Assembly: GCF_000236705.1 (NCBI RefSeq)
Contig: NC_016599.1
Location: 1,364,001-1,428,000 of the forward strand
Source of the DNA: Owenweeksia hongkongensis DSM 17368
GTDB taxonomy: Bacteria; Bacteroidota; Bacteroidia; Flavobacteriales; Schleiferiaceae
Reading direction: 5' to 3'
DNA length: 64,000 nucleotides
Shown piece by piece: positions 26,088 to 34,450 of the stretch; the stretch's first letter is position 1, and each line of letters starts with the position of its first letter. Below the pieces are notes generated by a model. That model was not told the origin of the DNA. It did no database searches and saw only the letters and a program-made list of their open reading frames with translations. A program made the translations under genes and the position numbers.

Positions 26088-27644
26088 TTAGTTTTCGTTC
26101 TCTGGATATAACGGCAAATAGATGTAAAACGTACTCCCTTTGCCCTTTTCACTTTCCACTTCTATTTTTCCACCATGTGCCTGCACTATCCCGTGTGCAT
26201 AGCTAAGGCCTAGTCCATGTCCTTTTATATTGTGAACATTTCCTGAAGTAACGCGGTAAAAGCGATCAAAAATATGTTTCTGCTCTTCGCGTGTCATGCC
26301 CAGGCCTCTATCCCCAATTATCAAAATAAAATACTCCTGTGTGCGCTCAGTTACCACTGTAATTTCCGGGGCATTTACAGAGTATTTTACCGCATTGTCC
26401 AGCACATTAATAATTGTGTTGGAAAGGTGGTTTTTATCAATAGACAAACGAACCCCATTATCGTTGTATCGGTGTGTGACTTTTCCTCCTTTACTTTCTA
26501 ATGCAAGCTGCAAATGCTGTAAGCACTCATCTATTATATCCGTAATAAGTATAGGTTCAAAGCTTAACTCCAACTCTTTTTTATCCATCAAAGCCATTCT
26601 CAATACGCTTTCTACCTGCATATTCATACGGCTATTCTCTTGTCTTATCACTTGGCTATAATGCTCAATTTTAGCAGGATCATGTATCACTTTAGGATTC
26701 TTTAAAGCATCAATAGCAAGGTTTATTGTGGCTATTGGTGTTTTAAACTCATGGGTCATGTTATTGATAAAATCAGTCTTTATTTCACTAATACGTTTTT
26801 GCTGTAGCGAATAGGACAGGGTTCTTGCAAAAGTGAAAATTATGGCCATTGTAAAAAGTAAGCTTATAAGCAGCGTAAACCACATAGAGCTTATTAAGTA
26901 ACTTGTTTTTCCGGGGAAATTCACCAGCAAATGACTTCGCCCATAAAAGTCATTTGGAAACAGGGTAGCCATGTGTGCTTGTGGAGTTTCATCCCAATTC
27001 TGACTCGTAAGCACTACTTTATTCCCTTCTGCAACCGAGTATTCATAAGGAATGGTAATGCCCCTACTGTGCAATTCAAAAGAAAGAATGGAATCGAGAT
27101 GCTCCTCAGTAACCTGGCTTTTCACCCCCATTTTTCGATTTATGGAACTCCGTATCAACTGATCAAACACCGCGTCCATCTTTTTTAAACGCATCGCTAT
27201 TTTCTCCCTTTCGGTAAGTGTTACACGGTAAGATGTATCCCTATTGGAATAACGAATACCTGGAGTATTTTCAGTCCGATTTTCATGCACCAAAATCGAA
27301 TCATCATTCATCTTTACAGCAATGCTAAAATGACCACTGGTGCCCTCAATGAGCAATGAACTATCCTGTATATACTTTTCATTATAAAAGCTGCTAAACT
27401 GAGGGCTGAAGAAAGGATCGAGCTTAAAGTTCTCGTATAAAAAATTAATTGTTTCCAAGGTTTCCAGTCTTCTAGAAACCCCTGTCAACGCCTCCGCTAC
27501 ATCTTGATCAAACTTCTCTTCTTCCAACTGGTAAGAATTGGTAAGCCAATAGGCCTGAATACCTGTAATACCTAGTAGTGAAATAGTCATTAAAGCTATT
27601 AGCCAATTTATCCGCTTCCTGCTTTTGGTAAGTTTCATTCTCAT
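26088..27644 (-). CDS. sensor histidine kinase
   Basis: 518 aa membrane kinase. TM1 is at about 14-36 and TM2 at about 252-276, enclosing a 215-residue periplasmic sensor region with no domain I recognise. The dimerisation domain has MTHEFKTP with phospho-accepting His298. The HATPase_c domain has N-box NTIINVLDNAVKYS, G1 GDRGLGM, F-box IFDRFYRV and G2 KGHGLGLSYAHG. All catalytic motifs are intact. It is the first gene of the two-component operon. Confidence 0.93.
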   Translation of the reverse strand: MRMKLTKSRKRINWLIALMTISLLGITGIQAYWLTNSYQLEEEKFDQDVAEALTGVSRRLETLETINFLYENFKLDPFFSPQFSSFYNEKYIQDSSLLIEGTSGHFSIAVKMNDDSILVHENRTENTPGIRYSNRDTSYRVTLTEREKIAMRLKKMDAVFDQLIRSSINRKMGVKSQVTEEHLDSILSFELHSRGITIPYEYSVAEGNKVVLTSQNWDETPQAHMATLFPNDFYGRSHLLVNFPGKTSYLISSMWFTLLISLLFTMAIIFTFARTLSYSLQQKRISEIKTDFINNMTHEFKTPIATINLAIDALKNPKVIHDPAKIEHYSQVIRQENSRMNMQVESVLRMALMDKKELELSFEPILITDIIDECLQHLQLALESKGGKVTHRYNDNGVRLSIDKNHLSNTIINVLDNAVKYSVNAPEITVVTERTQEYFILIIGDRGLGMTREEQKHIFDRFYRVTSGNVHNIKGHGLGLSYAHGIVQAHGGKIEVESEKGKGSTFYIYLPLYPENEN

Positions 27645-27779
27645 ATCTCTACAAATTTAAGCTTCCCGCTAAGGCCTACCAGAACTTTAACTACTCTTTA
27701 ACAATCGTTGTGCAACCCTTAACAACAATCACTATGTCAACTAAGTAGATTTACAATACGAAAAACAAAAACATGAATT

Positions 27780-28166
27780 ATGAAAAATGTAAACAAACTA
27801 AGCACTGCAATTATTGCAGGCCTGATGCTCCTTGGGAGTCAAGTATCTTTTGGACAAGATGAAAATGTGCTAACTGAAAACCCGCTGGCACCGCCACCAC
27901 CTCCCAGGGTTTTAAGTCAATCAGAAACCATTGAGGGCGTCAACTCGTTATCCTTTTTCCCTAACCCTTGCCGTGAAAACCTCACAGTTATACTTAGTGA
28001 TAAAGTGGGATTACAAAATGAGGAAGTCAGCATCTACAACCTTACTGGCAAAAAAGTATGGAACGGATTCATAGGCCAAAAAGGCATTGTTGATGTTTCA
28101 AAGCTAAACACTGGTATTTACATTATAAGCTGTAATGGTGTGAGTTATAAATTCCAAAAAGTATAA
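27780..28166 (+). CDS. small secreted protein with T9SS sorting domain
   Basis: 128 aa. The signal peptide (MKNVNKLSTAIIAGLMLLGS, cleaved near VSFGQ) is followed by a short Pro-rich linker (LAPPPPPRVL). The rest is almost entirely the por secretion domain: LSFFPNPCRENLTVIL, SIYNLTGKKVW, GIYIISCNGVSYKFQKV. There is hardly any cargo, so it may be a minimal surface peptide. It is divergent from the histidine kinase gene (135 nt), and a strong terminator follows. Confidence 0.8.
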   Translation: MKNVNKLSTAIIAGLMLLGSQVSFGQDENVLTENPLAPPPPPRVLSQSETIEGVNSLSFFPNPCRENLTVILSDKVGLQNEEVSIYNLTGKKVWNGFIGQKGIVDVSKLNTGIYIISCNGVSYKFQKV

Positions 28167-28176
28167 ATACCTGTTT

Positions 28177-28212
28177 GAGCCGATAGTTTTCTATCGGCTC
28201 TACTTGCTTTAT
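28177..28212 (+). terminator. terminator after the small T9SS gene
   Basis: GAGCCGATAG (28177-28186) and CTATCGGCTC (28191-28200) form a perfect 10-bp stem with a TTTT loop, followed by TACTTGCTTTAT. The T-tail is weak but the stem is strong. Confidence 0.75.
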
Positions 28213-28248
28213 CCCTAAAGCTTATATTTGCCGGCTCAAATTTATAGT

Positions 28249-28968
28249 ATGCCCATATCTAAGCTTTCTATTGTAATACCTGCCTACAACGAAGGTAAAA
28301 CCATCCATGAAATACTGGATAAAGTAAAAGCTGTTCAGCTGATTAATAACATTACCAAGGAAGTAATCTTGGTAAATGATTACTCTACAGATGATACTGA
28401 AGAGGCTATCTTACGATATAAAGATGCTAACCCTGAATTGAACATTCAGTATTACAAGCACGAAAAAAACAAAGGTAAGGGTGCTGCTTTGCACACTGGA
28501 ATTGAAAAAGCGACCGGTGATTTCACCGTTATCCAGGATGCAGATTTGGAGTATGATCCTGAAGAGTTTAACATTTTGCTAAAGCCTATTGTAAATGGTT
28601 TTGCAGATGTAGTATATGGCTCTAGATTTATGGGCGGAAATCCTCACCGTATCCTTTTCTTTTGGCACTCTATTGGAAATAAGTTCCTCACCTTTTTATC
28701 AAACATGTTTACAAATCTCAACCTTACAGATATGGAAACATGCTATAAAATGTTTAACACCAAAACTCTTCAAAGTCTCAACTTAAAAGAGCAACGTTTT
28801 GGTTTTGAACCAGAGGTAACTGCAAAAATTGCGCGTATTCCTAAAATCAGGATATATGAAGTAGGAATAAGCTACTACGGAAGAACCTTTGAAGAAGGAA
28901 AACACATTGGTTGGAAAGACGGATTCAGAGCCATCTACTCCATTTTAAAATACAATCTGTTTCAATAG
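28249..28968 (+). CDS. family 2 glycosyltransferase (dolichol-phosphate mannosyltransferase-like)
   Basis: 239 aa starting at the ATG at 28249; an upstream TTG (28228) is inside the promoter. GT-A fold: LSIVIPAYNEGKTIHEIL, LVNDYSTDDTEE, and the metal-binding DxD-type IQDADLEYDPEEF. ADVVYGSRFMGG is typical of the DPM1-like subgroup that transfers a sugar to polyprenyl phosphate. No C-terminal membrane helices are present. The -7 box TATATTTG (28223-28230) lies 18 nt upstream. IS copy B begins 13 bp after the stop and separates the gene from its likely terminator at 30378. Confidence 0.9.
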   Translation: MPISKLSIVIPAYNEGKTIHEILDKVKAVQLINNITKEVILVNDYSTDDTEEAILRYKDANPELNIQYYKHEKNKGKGAALHTGIEKATGDFTVIQDADLEYDPEEFNILLKPIVNGFADVVYGSRFMGGNPHRILFFWHSIGNKFLTFLSNMFTNLNLTDMETCYKMFNTKTLQSLNLKEQRFGFEPEVTAKIARIPKIRIYEVGISYYGRTFEEGKHIGWKDGFRAIYSILKYNLFQ

Positions 28969-29032
28969 AAATAAGCGACATGTCCCGTCCTAAATAACCG
29001 ATACAGGTTTTTATATAGATTAAACATAGTAA

Positions 29033-29884
29033 TTAAACCTTGGTGAAGCTAGCTTCACCAAGGTTTTGTTTTTTATAGGATTTTATTTTGACCTGATCTT
29101 GTTTATGCATTTGTTCTGGAGTGTTCATTTGGCAGGAGAGGTGTGGCCTTTGTTTATTATAAATGCTTACACTGTCTTCCACCAAAGGCTTCATGATGTC
29201 TAGTTTATCGGCCTTTACTACTTCAATAAATTCTTGCTTTAAAATACCGTTTATACGTTCCGCTATGGCGTTGGCATATGGGTCATAAGACTCTGTCATG
29301 CTACAGGTTATTTTGGCTTTAGCCAGTTGTTTTTGGTAATCGGTGCTACAATATTGTAGGCCTCTGTCTGAGTGATGGATCAGAGGTTGGCTAGGGTATT
29401 TTCGATTTTTGATAGCTTGCTTTAAGGCAGATAGCGCACCATCCACACTCAAACTGTTTGATACATTGTAGCCTACTATCTTTTTTGAGTAGGCATCGGT
29501 AACTAGAGCCAGGTACATGGGGTTTTCTCGGGTACCCACATAAGTTATATCGGCCACCCAAAGCTGCTCTGGCCGGGTAATGGGTAAGTCTGCAATCACG
29601 TTTTTGTGTTTGCGGAACCTATGGTGTGAGTTGGTGGTAATATGGTATGATTTCTTGGGTTGTATTAACATGTGATTTGCTTTTAGAATGTGGAACAATT
29701 TATCGCGACCCACGCCCAGTGCTTGCAGCTCTGGCTGTAGCAAGTGGTAAAGTTTACGTGTGCCTAGCCGAGGCATGGACATGCGCTTTTCCTGCACGAG
29801 TGATACTACTTTTTGCGCACGTTGCTTTTTGGCTTCTTCGGCTTTAATGGCGCGATAATAAACTTGACGGCTATACCCGAACAA
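29033..29884 (-). CDS. IS3 family transposase OrfB, DDE domain (copy B)
   Basis: The frame is -1 relative to orfA, beginning in the listed form at a TTG (29884) that is probably not used; fusion by frameshift is expected. RMSMPRLGTRKLYHLLQ precedes the rve core. The catalytic residues are in VADITYVGTREN, HHSDRGLQYC and AIAERINGILKQEF. Full length. The stop codon sits at the edge of a 32-bp palindrome. Confidence 0.92.
   Translation of the reverse strand: MFGYSRQVYYRAIKAEEAKKQRAQKVVSLVQEKRMSMPRLGTRKLYHLLQPELQALGVGRDKLFHILKANHMLIQPKKSYHITTNSHHRFRKHKNVIADLPITRPEQLWVADITYVGTRENPMYLALVTDAYSKKIVGYNVSNSLSVDGALSALKQAIKNRKYPSQPLIHHSDRGLQYCSTDYQKQLAKAKITCSMTESYDPYANAIAERINGILKQEFIEVVKADKLDIMKPLVEDSVSIYNKQRPHLSCQMNTPEQMHKQDQVKIKSYKKQNLGEASFTKV
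29035..29074 (+). terminator. palindrome at the transposase 3' end, antisense-facing terminator
   Basis: A perfect 32-bp palindrome (29035-29066; half-site AAACCTTGGTGAAGCT) followed on the plus strand by TTTTGTTTTTT. It would stop transcription coming rightward from the glycosyltransferase before it runs antisense into the transposase. It matches the design in copy A while sharing little stem sequence. Confidence 0.7.
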
Positions 29885-29898
29885 TCTACAGGTAGCCG

Positions 29899-30324
29899 TT
29901 AGGCTTTCTTGGTAGTGTTCTTTGTATTGGTTGACTGTTCGGGTAAGGAGTTTTTTCTGATTGGAATATTGTACTCTTTCTCGGCTATATCTATCATCAT
30001 ATCAAAGATGATCGCCTTTTTGTCGGCTCGTTCTATTTGATGTTCCAGCTGCTTTTTCTGCTTTTCTAATAGCCGAACTTTTTGCTCTAGTTCCATCAGT
30101 TTTTGTTCTGGAGTTTTGGGCATTTGTATTGGAGTTTGATTTTCCCAATCAAAGTTACCATACTTTCTTAACCAACTCAGCACAGTACTGCGAGCCTGAA
30201 TGCCATATTTTCGGACTGCTCCATGCTGACTTAACTCGCCCCGTTCTATTTCTTGGACAACTTGCAGCTTGAAGTTTAAGCTGTAATCTTTTTGTGTACG
30301 CTTTACGTAGCCATTGTCTTTCAT
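29899..30324 (-). CDS. IS3 family transposase OrfA (copy B)
   Basis: 141 aa. HTH region: LNFKLQVVQEIERGELSQHG, KYGIQARSTVLSWLRKYG. A strong leucine-zipper helix follows (LMELEQKVRLLEKQKKQLE). Near the 3' end codons AGA AAA AAC contain the heptamer A-AAA-AAC (plus-strand 29950-29956), a known -1 slippery type, leading into the orfB frame. Confidence 0.9.
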   Translation of the reverse strand: MKDNGYVKRTQKDYSLNFKLQVVQEIERGELSQHGAVRKYGIQARSTVLSWLRKYGNFDWENQTPIQMPKTPEQKLMELEQKVRLLEKQKKQLEHQIERADKKAIIFDMMIDIAEKEYNIPIRKNSLPEQSTNTKNTTKKA

Positions 30325-30377
30325 AAGGTTACAAATTTGTGTAACGCTATTTCAGGACGTGACAACAAATACAAAAC

Positions 30378-30408
30378 AAAAAAAGCGACCATTGGTCGCT
30401 TTTTTTTA
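30378..30408. terminator. bidirectional terminator
   Basis: AGCGACCA (30384-30391) and TGGTCGCT (30393-30400) form an 8-bp stem with A-run before and T-run after, so it can work on both strands. It serves the TonB receptor (minus) and presumably served the glycosyltransferase (plus) before IS copy B was inserted between them. Confidence 0.85.
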
Positions 30409-30425
30409 TTCTTTAAACTCAATCA

Positions 30426-32756
30426 TTAAAAGCTGTACATAAGAGATACAGTTGGCATGATTGGCAATTGGTTCACACGCTTATTCTCCTCTCTATCCCA
30501 ATAAAAAATGTTTTCGTAGTTCAAAATATTAGTTGCTCCAGCTGAAAGCTCAAGTACGTTTTCATTTTTAAGTGTAATTGTTTTCTTGATTGACAAATCC
30601 ACACGGTGATAGTTTGGAAGCCTTTTATCGTTCAAGTCACCATAAATAACCGCAGGATTTCCATTGGTGGTCGTAAGGTCTTGAGATGGCTGCGCATTTC
30701 CTGTATTATCAATAAATGTCAACTGACTATAGTAGCCTTGAGTTGGTGTAAATGGAAAACCTGTACCAAAATTATATCTCAGGCTAAATTCCCAAGTACC
30801 CTCTTCACCAAAAGTGTAGTTACCCACCAAGTTTAAATTATGGCGTCTATCAAAGTAAGGATAGTATTCCTGAAGACCATCATCACGGGTAACTTTACTA
30901 AGCGAATAGGCCGCCCACAAGTATAGCTTTTTAGTACGATAGGTGGCGAGTAAATCAATACCCTGAGCTAAACCCTGCTCTACAATATATTTAGTCTTGT
31001 AGATCTCTGCAATGTCAGGATCATTATTGTCTGACGCGTAAATCTGATTTCTGTTAACATTAGTGATTTGATCAAAGTCTTTTATGTACCCTTCAATGTT
31101 CAATGTGATTTCTTTTGATACTTCAATTTCTAACCCTGCTACCACATGCTTTGCCTTTTGTAAAGCAGTAGGAATGGTTTCACCTCTAAATGTACTTGGC
31201 ACATCGTCCGGACCACTTAAAAATCCGTAAAATAGGTTCACCACATCCCTGTCTGAGTTGGAGGCAACTAAGTTTTGAGAATACAAACCTCCTGAAGCCT
31301 TAAGTCTAAGCCAGTCATTAATAGTATATTTTAAACCTAATCTAGGCTCCAAAGAAACTTCATCTTGAGAGCCATAATAATGAACCCTAAAACCTGGTTC
31401 AATTATTAATCTTTTTGCGGTAAACTTATATTGAGCATATGCTCCAAGCTCTGTAGTATTCTGTATTTCTTCACTTTTTGGCAAAAAGTCTCCAGCTGGA
31501 AGCTTCAATGCAGTTCGGTAAGTAATGGCCTCCAGTCCATATTTAAACTGCTCATTTTCGCGCAGGAAATAGGTAAAGTCCAAACCTCCATTAAAGCCAC
31601 TTATTGAACTTTCCTTGGGTGATTCTCCTGCGCCTTCTATAGAAACTATTTCATAGTTAGAATAACTGGCACCTCCATCAATCAATACAGAAGAGCTTGC
31701 CGGTACCGCAGTAAAATTAAATCCTGCACCAAGTGAATTCCAGTCAATGCTATTATCTGACGCAAATCTTACTCCGTCATCAAATGAAAAACCGAATACG
31801 TTAAACTTACTTCCGTTATCAGACTGGCTGCTCAGCTTAGCATATACATCAGTAAAGTTAAATGGAAGTCCATCATATTCTGTTTCCACATAAGGGTAAA
31901 ATATTTGGCTACTTTGTTCCAAATATGAAGTTTTGGCTGAAACCATTAATGAGACCGGGGCCATTCCTCTCTCGTTCTTCTTTCCCATTGGAGTTTCCAA
32001 GAGTAACTTAGAAGAATAAGTACTGGCAAAAACTTTTCCGCTCATCTCTTTACGATTAGCCACCCGTGTGCGAACATCCATCACCGCACTGTTTCTGCTA
32101 CCATATTCAGCATTAAAACCACCGGAATAAACATCTGCGGATTGAATTATATCTGCATCAAATACTGAGAAAAAACCAATAGAGTGAAATGGATTATATA
32201 CAATCATCCCATCAAGCGTAATAAGGTTTTGAATTGGGGCGCCACCACGAATGTACAGCTGCCCTCCTTGGTCTCCAGTGGTTACCACACCAGGTAAAAC
32301 CTGAATAGCTTTGATAATATCCGCATCACCACCAACCGAAAACTGTTGAATTTCTTTTGGATCAAGACTCACTACTCCAGTCAATACTTTGGTTTCTCTT
32401 TCCTGCCTGTCAGCACTCACCTCTACATCCTGCAAAAGCTCTGATGAAGCACCCATATATATCTTTACAGAAGCGATTCTAACCTCAGAAACCACTACCT
32501 CTTCAGTTATAGTTTCGTATCCTACAAAACTTATCTCTATGGTTTGTTTGCCTAATGGAACATTGGATAGAATAAAGTAACCTTCATCATTGGCTACAGC
32601 TCCAATACTTAAACCTTGCACCACTACATTGGCAAAGGGAATGGGAGCGTCACTTTCTTTATCAATTACAAAGCCTCTTACCTTGCCAGTTTGAGCAAAA
32701 GCCAAAGCGCTAAAAAACAAGCAAATAACTAATGAAAGAGTATATTTTATTTTCAT
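30426..32756 (-). CDS. TonB-dependent receptor
   Basis: 776 aa. A signal peptide ends at LAFAQ. The carboxypeptidase-like domain is at about 22-105 (VRGFVIDKESDAPIPFANVV). The plug follows (about 115-225: QVLPGVVTTGDQGGQLYIRGG, GGFNAEYGSRNSAVMDV) and then the barrel. It ends in LPIMPTVSLMYSF with the terminal Phe expected of outer-membrane barrels. Active import across the outer membrane; the substrate is unknown. Single gene with its own bidirectional terminator and no SusD neighbour. The upstream region has GATATTTG (one mismatch to the -7 box). Confidence 0.88.
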   Translation of the reverse strand: MKIKYTLSLVICLFFSALAFAQTGKVRGFVIDKESDAPIPFANVVVQGLSIGAVANDEGYFILSNVPLGKQTIEISFVGYETITEEVVVSEVRIASVKIYMGASSELLQDVEVSADRQERETKVLTGVVSLDPKEIQQFSVGGDADIIKAIQVLPGVVTTGDQGGQLYIRGGAPIQNLITLDGMIVYNPFHSIGFFSVFDADIIQSADVYSGGFNAEYGSRNSAVMDVRTRVANRKEMSGKVFASTYSSKLLLETPMGKKNERGMAPVSLMVSAKTSYLEQSSQIFYPYVETEYDGLPFNFTDVYAKLSSQSDNGSKFNVFGFSFDDGVRFASDNSIDWNSLGAGFNFTAVPASSSVLIDGGASYSNYEIVSIEGAGESPKESSISGFNGGLDFTYFLRENEQFKYGLEAITYRTALKLPAGDFLPKSEEIQNTTELGAYAQYKFTAKRLIIEPGFRVHYYGSQDEVSLEPRLGLKYTINDWLRLKASGGLYSQNLVASNSDRDVVNLFYGFLSGPDDVPSTFRGETIPTALQKAKHVVAGLEIEVSKEITLNIEGYIKDFDQITNVNRNQIYASDNNDPDIAEIYKTKYIVEQGLAQGIDLLATYRTKKLYLWAAYSLSKVTRDDGLQEYYPYFDRRHNLNLVGNYTFGEEGTWEFSLRYNFGTGFPFTPTQGYYSQLTFIDNTGNAQPSQDLTTTNGNPAVIYGDLNDKRLPNYHRVDLSIKKTITLKNENVLELSAGATNILNYENIFYWDREENKRVNQLPIMPTVSLMYSF

Positions 32757-32800
32757 AGGGATTTTTATAGGGATGCCAAATATCTTATTATTATTACAAA

Positions 32801-33805
32801 TCAGGTATATATGATTTTAAAAATCAACTCACGAAGCAATTCACCATCCGGAGTTGTTGCGTTTCCAACGCCCTTGGATCGCTTGTCACACTCACGTAAA
32901 TAGCCAATTATGCGAGACAGTTTTTTCAAATTATAATTTAATGCTCCGGTTTGGTAATCTTTTACAAAAAAAGGATTCACCTTAAGTAATGATGCTAAAC
33001 CTTTAGGACTTTTATCCTTCGCTTGATGCACCAGCATTAGCTTTACAAAAAAACCAAACAGCAAGCCAATGGTCACCACCAAGGGGTTATCCTTTGGATT
33101 TGACGCAAAATGTCGCTGTATAGTCATTGCTTTTGTAAAGTTCTTTTCTCCTAGTGCTTTTATCAACTCAAAATTGTTGTAGTCCTTACTGATGCCAATA
33201 TTTTCCTCTACCGCCACCTCATCGATGGTTCCTCCTTTAGGCACCACCAGTTCCAGCTTCTTCAGCTCATTGTCAATTCTACTCAAGTCGGTACCCAAGC
33301 TTTCCGCCAAAAGCACACATGCTTTCATAGATGCTTTATAGCCCTTTTGGTTTAAATGCTGCGCAATCCAATCCGGAATTTGATTATCATACAACTTCTT
33401 TGACTCCAGCAATACATTACCGTTGCTTATTAGTTTGTAAAGTTTTTTGCGCTTATCAAGGGTTTTATATTTATAGGCAAATACCAGCACCGTACTGGGC
33501 TGCACATTCTGCACATAGCTTTCCAGCTGATCAATAGTTCTAATCAAATGCTGCGCCTCCTTCACTATGATTACCACCCTGTCCGCCATCATAGGATAGC
33601 GCTTAGCCTCCCCTATTATGGTTTGCATATTGGTATCATTACCATACAGCACCGTTTGGTTAAAACTCTGCTGATCTTCAGGCAATGCCGTTTTTTCTAT
33701 GAGGTGCGTAATGCTATCAATAAAGTAAGGCTCGTCTCCCATCAAAAAATAGATGGGACGAAAAGTGCCTCCTTTAATCTCCTTTACAATGTCATGGTAA
33801 GTCAT
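32801..33805 (-). CDS. holA: DNA polymerase III subunit delta
   Basis: 334 aa clamp-loader delta subunit. Recognised by IYFLMGDEPYFIDSITHLI at the N-terminus, RYPMMADRVVIIVKEAQ, STVLVFAYKYKTLDKRKKL and NFELIKALGEKNFTKAM. It opens the beta clamp for loading at primer-template junctions. Standard length and single copy. The neighbour at 33992 (HsdR N-terminal-like) is divergent; this pairing occurs in other Bacteroidota. Confidence 0.9.
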   Translation of the reverse strand: MTYHDIVKEIKGGTFRPIYFLMGDEPYFIDSITHLIEKTALPEDQQSFNQTVLYGNDTNMQTIIGEAKRYPMMADRVVIIVKEAQHLIRTIDQLESYVQNVQPSTVLVFAYKYKTLDKRKKLYKLISNGNVLLESKKLYDNQIPDWIAQHLNQKGYKASMKACVLLAESLGTDLSRIDNELKKLELVVPKGGTIDEVAVEENIGISKDYNNFELIKALGEKNFTKAMTIQRHFASNPKDNPLVVTIGLLFGFFVKLMLVHQAKDKSPKGLASLLKVNPFFVKDYQTGALNYNLKKLSRIIGYLRECDKRSKGVGNATTPDGELLRELIFKIIYT

Positions 33806-33882
33806 AAGCGCTGCAAAAAAACGAAATTACTGCGGTTTGATTGTAGCTTATTATGAATAGAAATCTACACCCTTAATAAATA

Positions 33883-33962
33883 AGCCCTGTTAGAGTTTGA
33901 AACTCTGACAGGGCTACGTTCCGTCCTGTAAAGCTTTTCCAAAGTTTAGAACTTTGGAAAAG
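33883..33962. repeat. pair of long palindromic repeats
   Basis: Hairpin 1: AGCCCTGT (33883-33890) with ACAGGGCT (33908-33915), with AGAGTTT/AAACTCT pairing inside. Hairpin 2: CTTTTCCAAAGTT (33934-33946) with AACTTTGGAAAAG (33950-33962), 13 bp perfect with a 3-nt loop. Elements of this form occur as dispersed repeats in Bacteroidota, which is family knowledge and cannot be counted here. They fill the 186-bp gap between holA and the next gene. Confidence 0.7.
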
Positions 33963-33978
33963 TTAAGGACACTCACCT

Positions 33979-33986
33979 TACCTTTG
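33979..33986 (+). promoter_or_regulatory. -7 promoter box very close to the ATG
   Basis: TACCTTTG matches TAnnTTTG. TTTG (33953-33956), 22 nt upstream inside the palindromic repeat, may be the -33 box. The ATG at 33992 is only 5 nt downstream, so the mRNA would be leaderless or nearly so. Confidence 0.5.
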
Positions 33987-33991
33987 TCCCC

Positions 33992-34450
33992 ATGTTCAAA
34001 AACCTAGTTCCCCTAAATCTTCCTGAGGCACAACTGAAGCTGGCCAAAAAAGCCGACAAGCTGATGGTGTGGGATGACATTAGAAAAAAATATCTACACC
34101 TTAATCCTGAGGAATGGGTACGCCAGCATTTTGTGCATCTACTTATAAGCAGTCATGGTTTCCCAAAAAGTAGCATTGCCCTTGAAGGTGGTTTTCACCT
34201 AAATCAAAAACTACAGCGCACGGACATATTGATTTATAAAAACTCGCAACCCATACTTTTGGTAGAGTGTAAAGCCCCCCAAGTGCCTATTTCGCAAACT
34301 ACTTTTGACCAGGCCGCACGATACAACTTACACTACAAAACGCCTTATATACTTATCACCAATGGTCTCACTCATTTTTCGGCTAAGGTGGATTATGAAA
34401 TTGGCGAGTACACATTTTTAAAAGACATACCCACGTTTGATGAATTATAA
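33992..34450 (+). CDS. stand-alone HsdR N-terminal-like nuclease domain protein
   Basis: 152 aa resembling the N-terminal domain of type I restriction enzyme R subunits (HSDR_N_2). The PD-(D/E)xK signature is visible: RTDILIY gives the Asp and LLVECKAP the ExK. WVRQHFVHLLISSHGFP and TFDQAARYNLHYKTPYILI are family segments. No methylase or specificity gene is near, so it is not part of a restriction system. A single-domain copy next to holA is common in Bacteroidota; the role is unknown, possibly DNA repair. Its last 11 nt overlap the methyltransferase gene. Confidence 0.75.
   Translation: MFKNLVPLNLPEAQLKLAKKADKLMVWDDIRKKYLHLNPEEWVRQHFVHLLISSHGFPKSSIALEGGFHLNQKLQRTDILIYKNSQPILLVECKAPQVPISQTTFDQAARYNLHYKTPYILITNGLTHFSAKVDYEIGEYTFLKDIPTFDEL

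Larger units (their letters stand above)
28981..30364 (-). mobile_element. IS3-family insertion sequence, copy B
   Basis: 1384 bp. The left end TGTCCCGTCCTAAATAAC (from 28981) and the right end read on the minus strand TGTCACGTCCTGAAATAG (from 30364) are imperfect inverted repeats. ACA flanks both sides (28978-28980 and 30365-30367) as a 3-bp target duplication. Its ends share the TGTCnCGTCCT core with copy A, but the proteins differ clearly, so it is a related, distinct element. It lies between the glycosyltransferase gene and a bidirectional terminator. Confidence 0.92.

Noticed and set aside
33992-34450. Part of a restriction-modification system
   Set aside because: Only the HsdR N-terminal-like domain is present; no helicase, methylase or specificity gene nearby, and the gene pairs with housekeeping neighbours.
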